Assembly: GCF_000711885.1 (NCBI RefSeq)
Contig: NZ_KL543995.1
Span: 337,274-401,273, forward strand
Direction of reading: 5' to 3'
DNA: 64,000 nt
From: Chromobacterium haemolyticum DSM 19808
GTDB taxonomy: Bacteria; Pseudomonadota; Gammaproteobacteria; Burkholderiales; Chromobacteriaceae
Shown: piece after piece, positions 19,178 to 29,542 of the stretch
How the letters are laid out: each line of letters opens with the position of its first letter
Numbering within the stretch: position 1 is the first letter of the stretch
Notes under the pieces: generated by a model
The model's input: only the letters and a program-made list of their open reading frames with translations
The model's database searches: none
What the model was told of the DNA's origin: nothing
Program-made: the position numbers and the translations under genes

Positions 19178-20272
19178 TTTGGGGTATAGTGCGCCGAGTA
19201 CGCGTTCGCCGGCGGCGCCGGTCACTTCCGGCAGGTTGCCGGCGAGGCGGCGCAGGAAGCGCCAGCCCAGCCAGGCGAAGGCGGCGGCCTCCACTTGGTG
19301 TTCGGGCAGACCCAGCGCGGCGGTGCCGGCGATGTGTTGTTCCGACAGCAAGGCGCTCAGGCGACGCATCAGCGCGCCGTTGCGCGCCCCGCCGCCGCAG
19401 ACGAAGATAGCCTGGTTTGCCGGGCAATGCAGGGCGATGGCCTGAGCGATGCCGCGCGCGCTCAGCTCCAGCAGCGTGGCTTGCACGTCGACGGCGGGCA
19501 CATGGCGGCCCAGCAGTTTTTGCTCCAGCCAGGGCAAGTCGAACAGGTCGCGACCGGTGCTTTTGGGCGGGGGCTGACGGAAGAAGGGTTCGTCCAGTAG
19601 CGCCTGCAGCAGCGAAGACTCCACCACGCCCTGGCTTGCCCATTGACCGTCGGCATCGTAAGGATGGCCCTGATGTCGTAGGCACCAGGCGTCCATCAGC
19701 ATATTGCCGGGACCGCAGTCGAACCCGATCACCGCTTGGTTTGGGTGAAGGCGGGTCAGGTTGCTGATGCCGCCGATGTTGAGAATCACCCGGTTTTGCT
19801 CCGGCGCGCCAAACACCGCCTGGTGGAAGGCCGGCACCAGAGGCGCGCCCTGGCCGCCGGCGGCCAGGTCGCGGCTGCGGAAATCGGCGATCACATCGAT
19901 GTGGGTCAGCTCGGCAAGGCGGGCCATATTGCCTATTTGCCAGGTGTAGCCGGCGTCCGGGGCGTGGCGTATGGTTTGGCCGTGGCTGGCGACGGCTGCG
20001 ATGTCGGCCGGCTTCAGCTCTTCAGCGGCCAGAAGGCCGTTAACCGCCTGGGCGTAGAGCTCGGCCAACTCATTGGCCAGCCGGGCGGCGCGATCCAGCT
20101 CATTGTCGCCGATGGCCTGCAGCGCCAGCGCCTGTTCGCGCAGTCGCGGCGGGTAGGCGACGAAGTAGTCGGCTTCGACGCGGAGCGCGCCTTGTTCGTT
20201 GAAGCGCACCAGCACGGCGTCGACGCCGTCCAGGCTGGTGCCGGACATCAGTCCGATCAAGCGTTGATTCAT
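19175..20272 (-). CDS. anmK: Anhydro-N-acetylmuramic acid kinase
   Basis: This 365-residue sugar kinase of the ASKHA fold recycles murein. It cleaves and phosphorylates 1,6-anhydro-MurNAc to MurNAc-6-phosphate. Diagnostic segments are GLMSGTSLDGVDAVL at the start, GQTIRHAP, ILNIGGISNLT and GFDCGPGNMLMDAW. Its start overlaps the upstream peptidase stop (TGATG at 20272), so the two are co-translated. The pairing of a murein peptidase with a murein-recycling kinase is functionally sensible. Confidence 0.95.
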   Translation of the reverse strand: MNQRLIGLMSGTSLDGVDAVLVRFNEQGALRVEADYFVAYPPRLREQALALQAIGDNELDRAARLANELAELYAQAVNGLLAAEELKPADIAAVASHGQTIRHAPDAGYTWQIGNMARLAELTHIDVIADFRSRDLAAGGQGAPLVPAFHQAVFGAPEQNRVILNIGGISNLTRLHPNQAVIGFDCGPGNMLMDAWCLRHQGHPYDADGQWASQGVVESSLLQALLDEPFFRQPPPKSTGRDLFDLPWLEQKLLGRHVPAVDVQATLLELSARGIAQAIALHCPANQAIFVCGGGARNGALMRRLSALLSEQHIAGTAALGLPEHQVEAAAFAWLGWRFLRRLAGNLPEVTGAAGERVLGALYPK

Positions 20273-21606
20273 CAGTCTAGCAATGCGATGTTGGTGGGCA
20301 GTTCGCGCAGTAGTTTCAGGTGCGCGGTCAGCGCCTGGTTGCCGGATTTGAATTCGGCCAGCTGAGTGGCGCTCAGGCCCGGCGTCGGCAAGGCGTTGGT
20401 GGCCGGGTCCACCGCCTGGCCGTTGATCCGCACCTCAAAGTGCAGATGGGGGCCGGTGGAGCGGCCGGTGCTGCCGACGTAGCCTATCACCTCGCCGGCC
20501 TTGACGCTTTTGCCGGAACGGGCGCCAGGGGCGAAGCGGCTCATGTGCGCGTACAGCGTGGTCATTTTTTGATTGTGGCGGATTTCCACCATATTGCCAT
20601 AGCCGTTTTGGCGTTCCACCTTGACCATGGTGCCGTCGGCAGGGGCAATGATGGGAGTGCCGCTGGCGGCTGCGTAGTCCACGCCGGAATGCAGGCGCAA
20701 GGAGCGCAGTATCGGGTGCTTGCGGAAGCCGAAGCCGGAGCTGATGCGTGCGTTGGCCACCGGCTGATGGCTGAAGCCCTGTTTGATGGGCTTGCCCAGC
20801 GCGTCGTAATAGGCGCCGGACTCGCTGTCGTGGGCAAAGTAGAAGGCTTGGTGAAGCTTGCCGGAGCGTTGAATTTCCACCGCCAGCAGGTTGCCGGCGG
20901 CGATGGGCGCGCCGTTGTAGAGCAGGGTTTCGTACACCAGATTGATGCGGTCGCCCTTGCCCAGAGAGTTGATGTTGAATTGATCGGCGAAGATTTCCGT
21001 CAGTTGGGCGCGGATGTCGCGCGGCACCTGGGCTTTGGCCAGCGCGGCGCCGACCGAGCGGGTGATCAGCAGCGAGCGCACCGTCTGCACCGCTTCGGTG
21101 GCGATCGGGTCGGCGCTGGCCTGCCATTCGCCGTTGACCTTTTCGATGGCCACCAGCACTTGCTCGCCGTTTTCGTCGTCATTGAGAAAACGCAGGCCGA
21201 ACAGTTCGCCCAGGTCGTTGGTTTGCACCGACAGGGTGGCGCCGGTCTTCAGCTTGAGGAGGTCCTTGGACAGGGGGCTGGAGTGCAGAAAGCGGTTGGC
21301 TTCGCTGTCGCGAATGCCCAGCCGGTTCAGCACGCGGGCGATGGTGTCGCCGCGCTTGATCGCCTCGTCGCGCCAGTAACGGGTGGCGCTTTCGTTGAAG
21401 GAAAAAGCCGGCAGGGTCAGCTGCTCGGTCACTTCTTTTTGCAAAACTTCCGGCTTGGCGGGCTGGGCGCCGTTCTGAGCCACGGCGAAGGCGGTGGCCA
21501 TGCCGAACAAGGGCAGGGAGGCCGCCGCGCCGATCAAGCTCAGATGGTGGTTCATCAGCTTGTGGAAGCATTTTTGCGGGATATGTAGCAGTTTGCGATA
21601 ATCCAT
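20272..21606 (-). CDS. M23-family murein endopeptidase (LytM-type)
   Basis: This 444-residue envelope protein has an N-terminal signal or anchor (LSLIGAAASLPLFGMATAFAVA), a LysM/OapA-like segment (IKRGDTIARVLNRLGI) and a C-terminal peptidase M23 domain. The zinc ligands are visible as HSGVD (about 305) and HLHFE (about 388). It probably cleaves peptidoglycan cross-links, as MepM-like enzymes do. It is translationally coupled to anmK. The window shows no regulator nearby. Confidence 0.9.
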   Translation of the reverse strand: MDYRKLLHIPQKCFHKLMNHHLSLIGAAASLPLFGMATAFAVAQNGAQPAKPEVLQKEVTEQLTLPAFSFNESATRYWRDEAIKRGDTIARVLNRLGIRDSEANRFLHSSPLSKDLLKLKTGATLSVQTNDLGELFGLRFLNDDENGEQVLVAIEKVNGEWQASADPIATEAVQTVRSLLITRSVGAALAKAQVPRDIRAQLTEIFADQFNINSLGKGDRINLVYETLLYNGAPIAAGNLLAVEIQRSGKLHQAFYFAHDSESGAYYDALGKPIKQGFSHQPVANARISSGFGFRKHPILRSLRLHSGVDYAAASGTPIIAPADGTMVKVERQNGYGNMVEIRHNQKMTTLYAHMSRFAPGARSGKSVKAGEVIGYVGSTGRSTGPHLHFEVRINGQAVDPATNALPTPGLSATQLAEFKSGNQALTAHLKLLRELPTNIALLD

Positions 21607-21847
21607 CGTTCACAATAATTAAGGCTGGCCTTGGGCCAACCTTTGTAAATTCCGTATTTGCCAATCACAGGCCTTGCGGCCGCGTCTCAACATTTGGGGA
21701 GCTTGCGCGGCATAAGTTCCTGTGCAAACTGTAAATTATAGCCGCGATTCCGGATGCTATCCGCCTGATTTTGTCGGGCGCCCATGCCAGGGCGTTTTTG
21801 CAAGGCTTTGATATTACTTCGATCTCGTCATCCAAGTGTAGCGATAA

Positions 21848-22855
21848 ATGAAATTGACATTGTTGTTGCCCGGTCTGCTTTGGCTGGACGGCCACGACGG
21901 CGCCGATGTGTGCAAGGGGCTGGAACTTCCCGCCCTGCAGCGCTTGTTGGGCCAGGGAGAACGCGCCGCCGGACCGGCGACGCTGAGCGAACTCTTGACC
22001 GCGCCGTGGCGCGGCTCCGTGGACGGCCTGGCGAGGCTTCGGGCGCGCCAGGCCGGCTTGCCGGCGGAACAGGGAGATTGGCTGCTGGCCGATCCGGTGC
22101 ATGTGCGCGTGGATCGCGACCGCGCCTTGCTGGCTGATGTCGGCGTGATGAGCTTGAGCCAGGCCGAAGCCGAGACCTTGGTCGACGCGGCGAATCGCCA
22201 TTTCGCCGATGACGGCTGGCGCATCCATCCGCTGGAGCCGGGCCGTTGGCTGTTGCAGCTGGACGCGCCCGCGGCGGCCAGCTTCAGCCCGCTGCCGGAT
22301 GTGGTGGGCGAGGACATTAACGCGCACTTGCCTCAGGGCGAGCGCGGCCTGGACTGGAGCCGCTTGCTGAACGAGTTGCAGATGCTGCTGTACGCCCATC
22401 CGCTGAACGATGAGCGCGAGGCGCGCGGGGAACTCGGCGTCAACAGTTTATGGCTGTGGGGCGGCGGCGTAGAGCCGGGCTGGCGCGCGCCGGCGGAACA
22501 GGTGTTCGCCGACGAGGACTGGTTGGGCTGGATCGCGGCCGAGGCCGGCGCGCCGTGCCTGCCGGCGCCTTACGACTTCGCCGGCTTAGTAGAGCAGGCC
22601 GGCGTCCGCGACTGCCTGGTGGCGCTGGACGCCTTGCAGGCGGCGGCGCAGTACCGCGACGCCTGGGGCTGGCGCGAAGCGTTGCAACGACTGGAGCGCG
22701 ACTGGTTCGCTCCCTTGTTGCGGGCGCTGCGTCAGGGCCGGATTGATAGCCTGGTCTTGCGCGCGCACGGTCACGGCGGGCTGGAACTGAAGGTGCGCCG
22801 CAACGACCTGTGGAAATTCTGGAAGCGGCCGCTGCCGTTGTCCGCCTTGTATTGA
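21848..22855 (+). CDS. RpfE-like / phosphoglycerate-mutase-like protein of unknown function
   Basis: This 335-residue soluble protein begins MKLTLLLPGLLWLD and ends in a Trp/Arg/Pro-rich tail (DLWKFWKRPLPL). It resembles the RpfE-type regulatory protein family found upstream of recJ in Xanthomonas and betaproteobacteria, sometimes annotated as cofactor-independent phosphoglycerate mutase-like. I cannot see a complete metal site for such an enzyme. Only 6 bp separate it from recJ, so they form an operon. Confidence 0.6.
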   Translation: MKLTLLLPGLLWLDGHDGADVCKGLELPALQRLLGQGERAAGPATLSELLTAPWRGSVDGLARLRARQAGLPAEQGDWLLADPVHVRVDRDRALLADVGVMSLSQAEAETLVDAANRHFADDGWRIHPLEPGRWLLQLDAPAAASFSPLPDVVGEDINAHLPQGERGLDWSRLLNELQMLLYAHPLNDEREARGELGVNSLWLWGGGVEPGWRAPAEQVFADEDWLGWIAAEAGAPCLPAPYDFAGLVEQAGVRDCLVALDALQAAAQYRDAWGWREALQRLERDWFAPLLRALRQGRIDSLVLRAHGHGGLELKVRRNDLWKFWKRPLPLSALY

Positions 22856-22861
22856 GAAAAC

Positions 22862-24550
22862 ATGTCCCAAATCGTTTCCCGAAGCATTCCCGCCGATACT
22901 CATGAACAATTGCTGCGTCAGGGCTTGAGCCCGTTGATGGCGAGGCTGTACGCCGCGCGCGGCATTTGCGACTGCGCCGAGCTGGATTACGGCCTCAAGG
23001 CGCTGCTGTCCTATCAAAACCTGAAAAACATCCAGCCGATGGCGGAGCGCCTGGCCGAAGCCATCGCCGGCCGTCAACGCCTGTTGGTGGTGGCGGATTA
23101 CGACGCCGACGGCGCCACCGCCTGCGCGGTGGCGGTCAAGGGCTTGTCCATGCTGGGCGCGCACGTTGACTTCATCGTGCCAAATCGCTTCGAGTACGGT
23201 TACGGCCTGACGCCGGAGATCGTCGAGCTGGCTGCGCGTCAACACCCCGACATCATTGTCACCGTGGATAACGGCATCGCCAGCGTGGACGGCGTGCTCG
23301 CCGCCAAGGCGCTCGGCATTGAAGTGCTGGTCACCGATCACCACTTGCCCGGCGACGTGTTGCCGGAGGCCTTGATCGTCAACCCCAATCAGCCCGGCTG
23401 CGAATTTCCGTCCAAGAACCTGGCCGGCGTGGGGGTGATGTTCTACGTGCTGCTGGCGCTGCGCGCCGAAATGCGCCGGCGTGGAGTGTTTGACGAGCGT
23501 AGCCAGCCCAATCTGGGAGAGCTGCTGGACTACGTGGCGCTGGGCACGGTGGCCGACGTGGTGCGGCTGGATCAGAACAATCGCACCTTGGTGGAAAACG
23601 GCCTCAAGCGCATGCGCGCCGGCCGCATGGCGCCAGGCATCGCCGCTTTGTTCCGCGTCGCCGGCCGCGTGCATTACAAGGCCAACACTTTTGACCTGGG
23701 GTTCACACTGGGCCCGCGTTTGAACGCCGCCGGCCGGCTGGACGATATGAGCCTGGGCATCGCCTGCCTGCTGGCCGCCAATGAGGAGCAGGCGATGCGG
23801 CTGGCGCAACAGCTGGACCAGCTCAACCGCGAACGGCGCAGCATAGAGCACGGCATGCAGGACGAGGCGCTGGCGGCGTTGTCCAGCATCGATGCCGACA
23901 ACCGCTACACGCTGACTCTGTTCCGCGACGACTGGCATCAGGGCGTGGTCGGCATCGTCGCCTCCCGGCTCAAGGAGCGCTTCCATCGGCCGGCCATCGT
24001 GTTCGCGCCCGGCGACAACGGCGAGATCAAGGGCTCCGGCCGCTCGATTCCCGGCTTCCATCTGCGCGACGCGCTGGACTTGGTGTTCAAGCGGCATCCC
24101 GGCCTGATTCTCAAGTTCGGCGGCCACGCGATGGCGGCCGGCCTTAGCCTGCAACAGACGCGCTTTGACGAGTTCCAGCACGCCTTCGAGGCAGTGGCGC
24201 GCGAGTTGTTGGAAGAGCGCCATCTGACCCGCACCATAGAAACCGACGGCAGCCTGGCGCCGCGCGAATTGAACTTGGCCTTCGCCGAGCAATTGGCGGC
24301 CGAGGTGTGGGGCCAGGGCTTCCCCGTGCCTTACTTCCACGACCGTTTCGCGGTGATGAGCCAGCGCGTGGTTGGCGACAAGCACTTGAAGCTGCGCTTG
24401 GCGCGCGACGGAGAGGAGTTCGACGCCATGTTGTTCAATCAGGTGGAATGGCTGCCGGACAATGTCGACGCGGTGTATCAGTTGATCGCCAATGAATGGC
24501 AGGGCCGCAAGGAGTTGCAAGTGTATTTGCAGCATTGGGCGGCGGCGTGA
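22862..24550 (+). CDS. recJ: Single-strand DNA exonuclease RecJ
   Basis: This 562-residue DHH-family 5'-3' exonuclease acts in recombination and mismatch/base-excision repair. The metal motifs are visible: DYDADG (about 79), VTVDNGIAS, VTDHH (about 157) and the GGHAMAAG motif of the DHHA1 domain. The length is normal. It overlaps the next gene by GTGA at 24547. Confidence 0.95.
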   Translation: MSQIVSRSIPADTHEQLLRQGLSPLMARLYAARGICDCAELDYGLKALLSYQNLKNIQPMAERLAEAIAGRQRLLVVADYDADGATACAVAVKGLSMLGAHVDFIVPNRFEYGYGLTPEIVELAARQHPDIIVTVDNGIASVDGVLAAKALGIEVLVTDHHLPGDVLPEALIVNPNQPGCEFPSKNLAGVGVMFYVLLALRAEMRRRGVFDERSQPNLGELLDYVALGTVADVVRLDQNNRTLVENGLKRMRAGRMAPGIAALFRVAGRVHYKANTFDLGFTLGPRLNAAGRLDDMSLGIACLLAANEEQAMRLAQQLDQLNRERRSIEHGMQDEALAALSSIDADNRYTLTLFRDDWHQGVVGIVASRLKERFHRPAIVFAPGDNGEIKGSGRSIPGFHLRDALDLVFKRHPGLILKFGGHAMAAGLSLQQTRFDEFQHAFEAVARELLEERHLTRTIETDGSLAPRELNLAFAEQLAAEVWGQGFPVPYFHDRFAVMSQRVVGDKHLKLRLARDGEEFDAMLFNQVEWLPDNVDAVYQLIANEWQGRKELQVYLQHWAAA

Positions 24551-25131
24551 ACGAGTGGGCGGATTCACGCCTACGGGTGTTGACCGGTGGTCCGGGCGCG
24601 GGCAAGAGCGCCTTGTTGGAGGCCTTGCGAGCCGCCGGATATTCCGTGATGGACGAGGCTGGCCGCGCCATCATCCAGGACCAAACGCTGATTGGCGGGC
24701 AGGCTTTGCCTTGGGGAAACCCCCGCGCCTTCGCCGAAGCGATGCTGGCCTGGGAACTGCGCAGCCTGCGGTTGGCGGCGGGCTTGTCCGGGCCGGTGTT
24801 TTTCGACCGAGGGTTGCCCGACGTGCTGGGCTATCTCGATTTGCTGGGCCTGCCGATACCCGCGCATATGCAATCCGCCGCAGAGCGGTTCCGCTATTGT
24901 CGCCAAGTATTCTTGCTGCCGCCGTGGCGCGATATTTTCATCCAGGACCAGGAGCGCAAGCAGACTTTCGCCGAGGCGGAGCGCACTTGCGCCGCGATGG
25001 AATGGACGTATCGACGCCTGGGCTATCAAATAATCGAAGTGCCGCCTGCGCCGTTGGCGCAGCGGCTTCGCTTCGTCATAGAACAATCGCTGCCGGGCCG
25101 TGGAGAGCGGGCCGGCCAATTTGAGGCTTGA
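24547..25131 (+). CDS. AAA-family ATPase / kinase-like P-loop protein
   Basis: This 194-residue protein has Walker A GGPGAGKS near its N-terminus and an AAA_28-type layout (DEAGRAIIQDQ, FFDRGLPDVLGYL, FRYCRQVFLLPPWRDIF). The GTG at 24547 is chosen because it overlaps the recJ TGA and the protein then starts just before the P-loop; an upstream start would run inside recJ. Such proteins are probably nucleotide- or small-molecule kinases, but the substrate is unknown. The stop overlaps rmuC (TGATG). Confidence 0.72.
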   Translation: MNEWADSRLRVLTGGPGAGKSALLEALRAAGYSVMDEAGRAIIQDQTLIGGQALPWGNPRAFAEAMLAWELRSLRLAAGLSGPVFFDRGLPDVLGYLDLLGLPIPAHMQSAAERFRYCRQVFLLPPWRDIFIQDQERKQTFAEAERTCAAMEWTYRRLGYQIIEVPPAPLAQRLRFVIEQSLPGRGERAGQFEA

Positions 25132-26696
25132 TGATGGAAATGTTGGTTATCGGTCTGTTGCTGGGGCTGCTGGCAGCCGGCGCGGCCGCTGCCTTGCTGC
25201 GCAGCCGCTTCGCGAGGCAAGCGGCGGATCAGCGGGCTCAGCAGGAGGTGTCGCGCTTGCAATTGGATGAGTGCAGGGAGCGAGAGCAGGCCGCACGCGC
25301 GCAATTGCAACAACAAGCGCAGCAACTGGGCGATGCTCAGACCCAACTGGGCGCTTATGTGGCGCGCGCTCAGCGGGTACCTGAGCTGGAGCGGCAAGCA
25401 CAGGAGCGGGAGCGGCAGTTGGATGCCCTGCAGGCGGAGTTGCGGCGTGTAGGCGCACTGCTGGCCGCCAGCCAAGAGCAGGGGAAAATGCTGGCAGTCC
25501 TGCAAGGGCAAGCGCAGACGCAAGGGGAAGAAATTACCCGGCTCACCGCCCGCGAGCAGGAGCTGATGACGCTGCTGGAGCAGGAGCGCGGCCAGAACGC
25601 CGAGAAGCTGGCCTTGTTGGCCGAGGCGCGCGAAAGCATGGCTGGGCAGTTCAAGGCGCTGGCCGGGGACATCCTGGAAGAGAAGGCCAAGCGTTTCACC
25701 GAGCAGAACCAGCAGAACCTCGGTCATTTGCTCGGGCCCTTGCAGCAGCGGCTGCAAGATTTCGGCAAGCTGGTGCAGGACAGTTATGAAAAAGACAGTC
25801 AGGGGCGCTTGTCGCTGGAGGCGGAGCTCAAGCGCTTGCAAGAACTCAATAGCCGGCTGGGCGACGACGCCATCGCGCTGACCAAGGCCTTGACCGGCGC
25901 CAGCAGCAAGGCGCAGGGCTCTTGGGGCGAGATGGTGCTGGAACGGGTGCTGGAAACCTCCGGCCTGCAGAAGGATCGCGAGTACCGGGTGCAAGTGTCC
26001 GACGTGGTGGCCGGCGAAGACGGCAACCGCCGCTATCAGCCGGACGTGGTGATAGACCTGCCGGAAGGCAAGCAGCTGGTGGTGGATTCCAAGGTATCGC
26101 TGAACGCCTATGTGCGCTACACCGCCGCAGAGGACGAGGCGGAACGGGCGACGGAAATGAAGGCCCATGTCGCGGCCATCCGCAACCACATCCGTACGCT
26201 GTCGGAAAAGCGTTACCAGGACTTGTATCGTTTGAACACCCTGGACTTCGTGTTCATGTTCATTCCGGTGGAGCCGGCCTATCTGTTGGCGGTGCAGCAG
26301 GATATGAGTTTGTTCAACGAGGCTTTCGAGCGCCGCATCATGATCGTCGGCCCCAGTACCTTGCTGGCGACGCTGCGCACAGTGGCCAGCATCTGGCGCT
26401 ACGAATACCAGAATCAAAACGCGCAGGAGATCGCCCGCCAGGGCGGGGCGATGTACGACAAATTCGTCGGCTTTGCCGCCAATCTGGAAAAACTGGGCAA
26501 GCAGTTGGACGTGGCTCGCGACAGTTTTGGCGACGCGATGAAGCAGCTGTCCGGAGGCCGCGGCAATCTGGTGGCCAGCGCCGAGCGTCTGCGCAAGCTG
26601 GGGGTGCGCAATAACAAGCAACTACAGCAGCATCTTAAACTGGGCGCGATGGAAGACGAGGGCGAGGAAGGAGCGGGAGAGCCCGGCCCGGACTGA
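25131..26696 (+). CDS. rmuC: DNA recombination protein RmuC
   Basis: This 521-residue protein has an N-terminal membrane helix (VIGLLLGLLAAGAAAALL), a long coiled coil (about residues 25-220) and the RmuC nuclease-like domain (SWGEMVLERVLETSGL, YQPDVVIDLPEGKQLVVDSKVSL). In E. coli it limits inversions between short repeats. It is translationally coupled to the upstream ATPase gene. Two adjacent ATGs (25131, 25134) are possible starts. Confidence 0.92.
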   Translation: MMEMLVIGLLLGLLAAGAAAALLRSRFARQAADQRAQQEVSRLQLDECREREQAARAQLQQQAQQLGDAQTQLGAYVARAQRVPELERQAQERERQLDALQAELRRVGALLAASQEQGKMLAVLQGQAQTQGEEITRLTAREQELMTLLEQERGQNAEKLALLAEARESMAGQFKALAGDILEEKAKRFTEQNQQNLGHLLGPLQQRLQDFGKLVQDSYEKDSQGRLSLEAELKRLQELNSRLGDDAIALTKALTGASSKAQGSWGEMVLERVLETSGLQKDREYRVQVSDVVAGEDGNRRYQPDVVIDLPEGKQLVVDSKVSLNAYVRYTAAEDEAERATEMKAHVAAIRNHIRTLSEKRYQDLYRLNTLDFVFMFIPVEPAYLLAVQQDMSLFNEAFERRIMIVGPSTLLATLRTVASIWRYEYQNQNAQEIARQGGAMYDKFVGFAANLEKLGKQLDVARDSFGDAMKQLSGGRGNLVASAERLRKLGVRNNKQLQQHLKLGAMEDEGEEGAGEPGPD

Positions 26697-26706
26697 CGGA
26701 AGTCGG

Positions 26707-26733
26707 TTGGAGATGACCGTTTCGTGATAGAAT
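26707..26733 (+). promoter_or_regulatory. Candidate gyrA promoter (extended -10)
   Basis: TGATAGAAT (extended -10, TAGAAT at 26728-26733) is preceded by TTGGAG at 15-bp spacing. Position and motif are suitable for gyrA, but the -35 is weak. Confidence 0.4.
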
Positions 26734-26755
26734 ACGAGCTGTCATTACCTATGCT

Positions 26756-26804
26756 GGCCGCCCTGTGGCGCGCGCGTGAATGCACCCGCAATCGCAGGGC
26801 GGCC
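26756..26804 (+). other. Inverted repeat in the gyrA 5' leader
   Basis: Perfect 10-nt arms GGCCGCCCTG and CAGGGCGGCC are separated by 29 nt and end 26 bp before the gyrA start. It could form an mRNA stem or a protein-binding site. No U tract follows. Confidence 0.5.
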
Positions 26805-26830
26805 TGTTCATCCTTACGAATCAAGAAACT

Positions 26831-29542
26831 ATGACCGATAACCTGTTCGCCAAGGAAACCATCCCCATCAGCCTCGAAGAGGAGATGCGCCGCTCTTATC
26901 TGGATTACGCGATGAGCGTGATCGTGGGCCGCGCCTTGCCTGATGTGCGCGATGGCCTGAAGCCGGTGCACCGTCGGGTGCTGTACGCCATGCACGAGCT
27001 GTCCAACGACTGGAACCGCGCGTACAAGAAATCGGCGCGTATCGTTGGCGATGTGATCGGTAAATACCACCCGCACGGCGACACCGCGGTGTACGACACC
27101 ATTGTGCGCATGGCGCAGGACTTTTCGCTGCGCTACCCCTTGGTGGATGGTCAGGGCAACTTCGGTTCGGTGGACGGCGACAACGCCGCCGCGATGCGTT
27201 ACACCGAGATCCGCATGGCGCGCATCGCCCATGAGCTTCTGGCCGACATCGAGAAGGAAACCGTGGACTTCGGTCCCAACTACGACGGCTCCGAGCACGA
27301 GCCGCTGATCCTTCCGGCCAAAATCCCCAATCTGCTGATCAACGGCGCCTCCGGCATCGCCGTGGGCATGGCCACCAATATTCCGCCGCACAACCTCAAC
27401 GAGGTGGTGGACGCCTGCCTGGCCTTGCTGGCCAACAGCGACCTGACCATTGACGAGCTGATCGACATCATTCCGGCGCCGGACTTCCCCACCGCCGGCA
27501 TCATCTACGGCACCGCCGGCGTCAAGGAAGGCTATCGCACCGGCCGCGGCCGCGTGATCATGCGCGCGCGCGTTCATTTCGAAGACATCGGCAAGGGCGA
27601 TCGCCAGGCCATCATCGTCGACGAGATCCCGTATCAGGTGAACAAAGCGCGTCTGCTGGAGCGCATCGGCGAGCTGGTGCGCGACAAGCAGATCGAAGGT
27701 ATTTCCGACCTGCGCGACGAATCCGACAAGTCCGGCATGCGCGTGGTGATCGAGCTCAAGCGCGGCGAAATGCCGGAAGTGGTGCTCAATCACCTGTACA
27801 AGATGACCCAGCTGCAGGACAGCTTCGGCATCAATATGGTGGCGCTGGTGGACGGCCAGCCGCGCTTGCTGAACCTGAAGCAGATCCTGGTGGAGTTCCT
27901 GCGTCACCGTCGCGAAGTGGTGACCCGACGCACCATTTTCGAACTGCGCAAGGCGCGCGAACGCGGCCACATCCTGGAAGGCTTGGCCGTGGCGCTGTCC
28001 AACGTCGATGAAATCATCGCGTTGATCAAAGCCTCGGAAACTCCGCCGCAAGCCAAGATCGCGCTGATGGACCGCGAATGGCGCTCGCCGCTGGTGGAGG
28101 AAATGCTGTCCCGCGTCGATCAGGACAAGGCGCGTCCGGACGGGCTGGCGGAAGAGTTCGGCCTCAAGGCCAACGGCTACCGTTTGTCCGACGCCCAGGC
28201 CCAGGCCATCCTGGAAATGCGCTTGCAGCGCCTCACCGGCCTGGAGCAGGACAAGATCGTCGCCGAATACCGCGACATCATGGCGGTGATTCTGGACTTG
28301 CTGGACATCCTGGCCAAGCCGGAACGCATCAACCAGATCATCAGCGATGAGTTGTCCGCTGTTAAAGCCCAGTTCGGCGACGCGCGCCGCTCCGAGATCG
28401 AACCTTTCGGCGGCGATATCAATATCGAGGACCTGATCACCCCGCAGGACATGGTGGTGACCATTTCCCACACCGGCTACATCAAGGCCCAGCCCATCGA
28501 CGACTACAGCGCCCAGCGCCGCGGCGGCCGAGGCAAGCAGGCGGCGGCCACCAAGGACGACGATTTCATCGACACTCTGTTCGTGGCCAATACCCACGAC
28601 TTCGTGCTGTGCTTCTCCAGCCGCGGCCGCTGCTACTGGCGCAAGGTCTACGACCTGCCGCAGGGCGGCCGTCAAAGCCGCGGCAAGCCCATGGTCAACG
28701 TGTTGCCGCTGGAAGAGGGCGAGAAGATCAACGCGCTGCTGCCGGTCAAGGAGTTCCGCGACGACCAGTACGTGTTCATGGCCACCGCCGACGGCACGGT
28801 GAAGAAAACGCCGTTGCGCGCCTTCTCCAAGCCGCGCGCGGCGGGCATCATCGCCATCAACCTGGACGAGGGCAATTACTTGGTGGGCGTGGCGCTGACC
28901 TGCGGCAAGAGCGTGGCAGGCCAGGGCGATGAAGATGACGAGGCCATCGTCGAGGAGGACATCGCAGGCGAAGGCGAAGTGATCGAGGATGGTCTGCTGC
29001 TTGAAGGCGATCAGGTCATGTTGTTCTCCGACGCCGGCAAGTCGGTCCGCTTCAGCGAAAGCCAGGTACGGCCGATGGGACGCACTTCCAGAGGCGTTCG
29101 CGGCATGAAGCTGGGCGAAGGCCAGAAGCTGATTTCCCTGCTGGTGACCAATTCCGAAGACCAGATGGTGCTGACCGCCAGCAACGGCGGCTACGGCAAA
29201 CGCACCCGCATTGGCGATTTCCGTCTGACCAGCCGCGGCACCCAGGGCGTGATCGCCATGGATCTGACCGACAAAACCGGCCTCAAGCTGGTGGCTGCCA
29301 GCCTGGTGGAAGAAACCGACGATGTGATGCTGATCACCACCGGCGGCGTGCTGATCCGCACCAAGGTGTCCGAAGTGCGCGAAACCGGCCGTTCCGCTCA
29401 GGGTGTGCGCCTGATCAATCTGGACGAAGGCGAGCAGCTGATCGGCCTGGAAAAAGTGGCCGAGGGCGATAGCGACGACGAGACGGAGGCGCTGGAAGGC
29501 GAGGACGGCGTCGAGGCCGCGGACGAGGGCGGCGAGGCATGA
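26831..29542 (+). CDS. gyrA: DNA gyrase subunit A
   Basis: This 903-residue type IIA topoisomerase subunit has the start ATG at 26831 ([18 protein letters not shown]); an upstream in-frame ATG is not family-like. The catalytic Tyr lies in [10 protein letters not shown] (about 124). The quinolone region reads [10 protein letters not shown], with Thr at the E. coli Ser83 position, as in Pseudomonas, and the Asp87 equivalent intact. The C-terminal beta-pinwheel includes the QRRGGRGK GyrA box (around 28516). An extended acidic tail ends the protein. The stop overlaps the next gene (ATGA). Confidence 0.98.
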   Translation: MTDNLFAKETIPISLEEEMRRSYLDYAMSVIVGRALPDVRDGLKPVHRRVLYAMHELSNDWNRAYKKSARIVGDVIGKYHPHGDTAVYDTIVRMAQDFSLRYPLVDGQGNFGSVDGDNAAAMRYTEIRMARIAHELLADIEKETVDFGPNYDGSEHEPLILPAKIPNLLINGASGIAVGMATNIPPHNLNEVVDACLALLANSDLTIDELIDIIPAPDFPTAGIIYGTAGVKEGYRTGRGRVIMRARVHFEDIGKGDRQAIIVDEIPYQVNKARLLERIGELVRDKQIEGISDLRDESDKSGMRVVIELKRGEMPEVVLNHLYKMTQLQDSFGINMVALVDGQPRLLNLKQILVEFLRHRREVVTRRTIFELRKARERGHILEGLAVALSNVDEIIALIKASETPPQAKIALMDREWRSPLVEEMLSRVDQDKARPDGLAEEFGLKANGYRLSDAQAQAILEMRLQRLTGLEQDKIVAEYRDIMAVILDLLDILAKPERINQIISDELSAVKAQFGDARRSEIEPFGGDINIEDLITPQDMVVTISHTGYIKAQPIDDYSAQRRGGRGKQAAATKDDDFIDTLFVANTHDFVLCFSSRGRCYWRKVYDLPQGGRQSRGKPMVNVLPLEEGEKINALLPVKEFRDDQYVFMATADGTVKKTPLRAFSKPRAAGIIAINLDEGNYLVGVALTCGKSVAGQGDEDDEAIVEEDIAGEGEVIEDGLLLEGDQVMLFSDAGKSVRFSESQVRPMGRTSRGVRGMKLGEGQKLISLLVTNSEDQMVLTASNGGYGKRTRIGDFRLTSRGTQGVIAMDLTDKTGLKLVAASLVEETDDVMLITTGGVLIRTKVSEVRETGRSAQGVRLINLDEGEQLIGLEKVAEGDSDDETEALEGEDGVEAADEGGEA

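Noticed and set aside
22586..24568. 660-codon frame antisense to recJ
   Set aside because: It is a GC-rich codon shadow of recJ; His/Gln/Ala-rich composition and no family resemblance.
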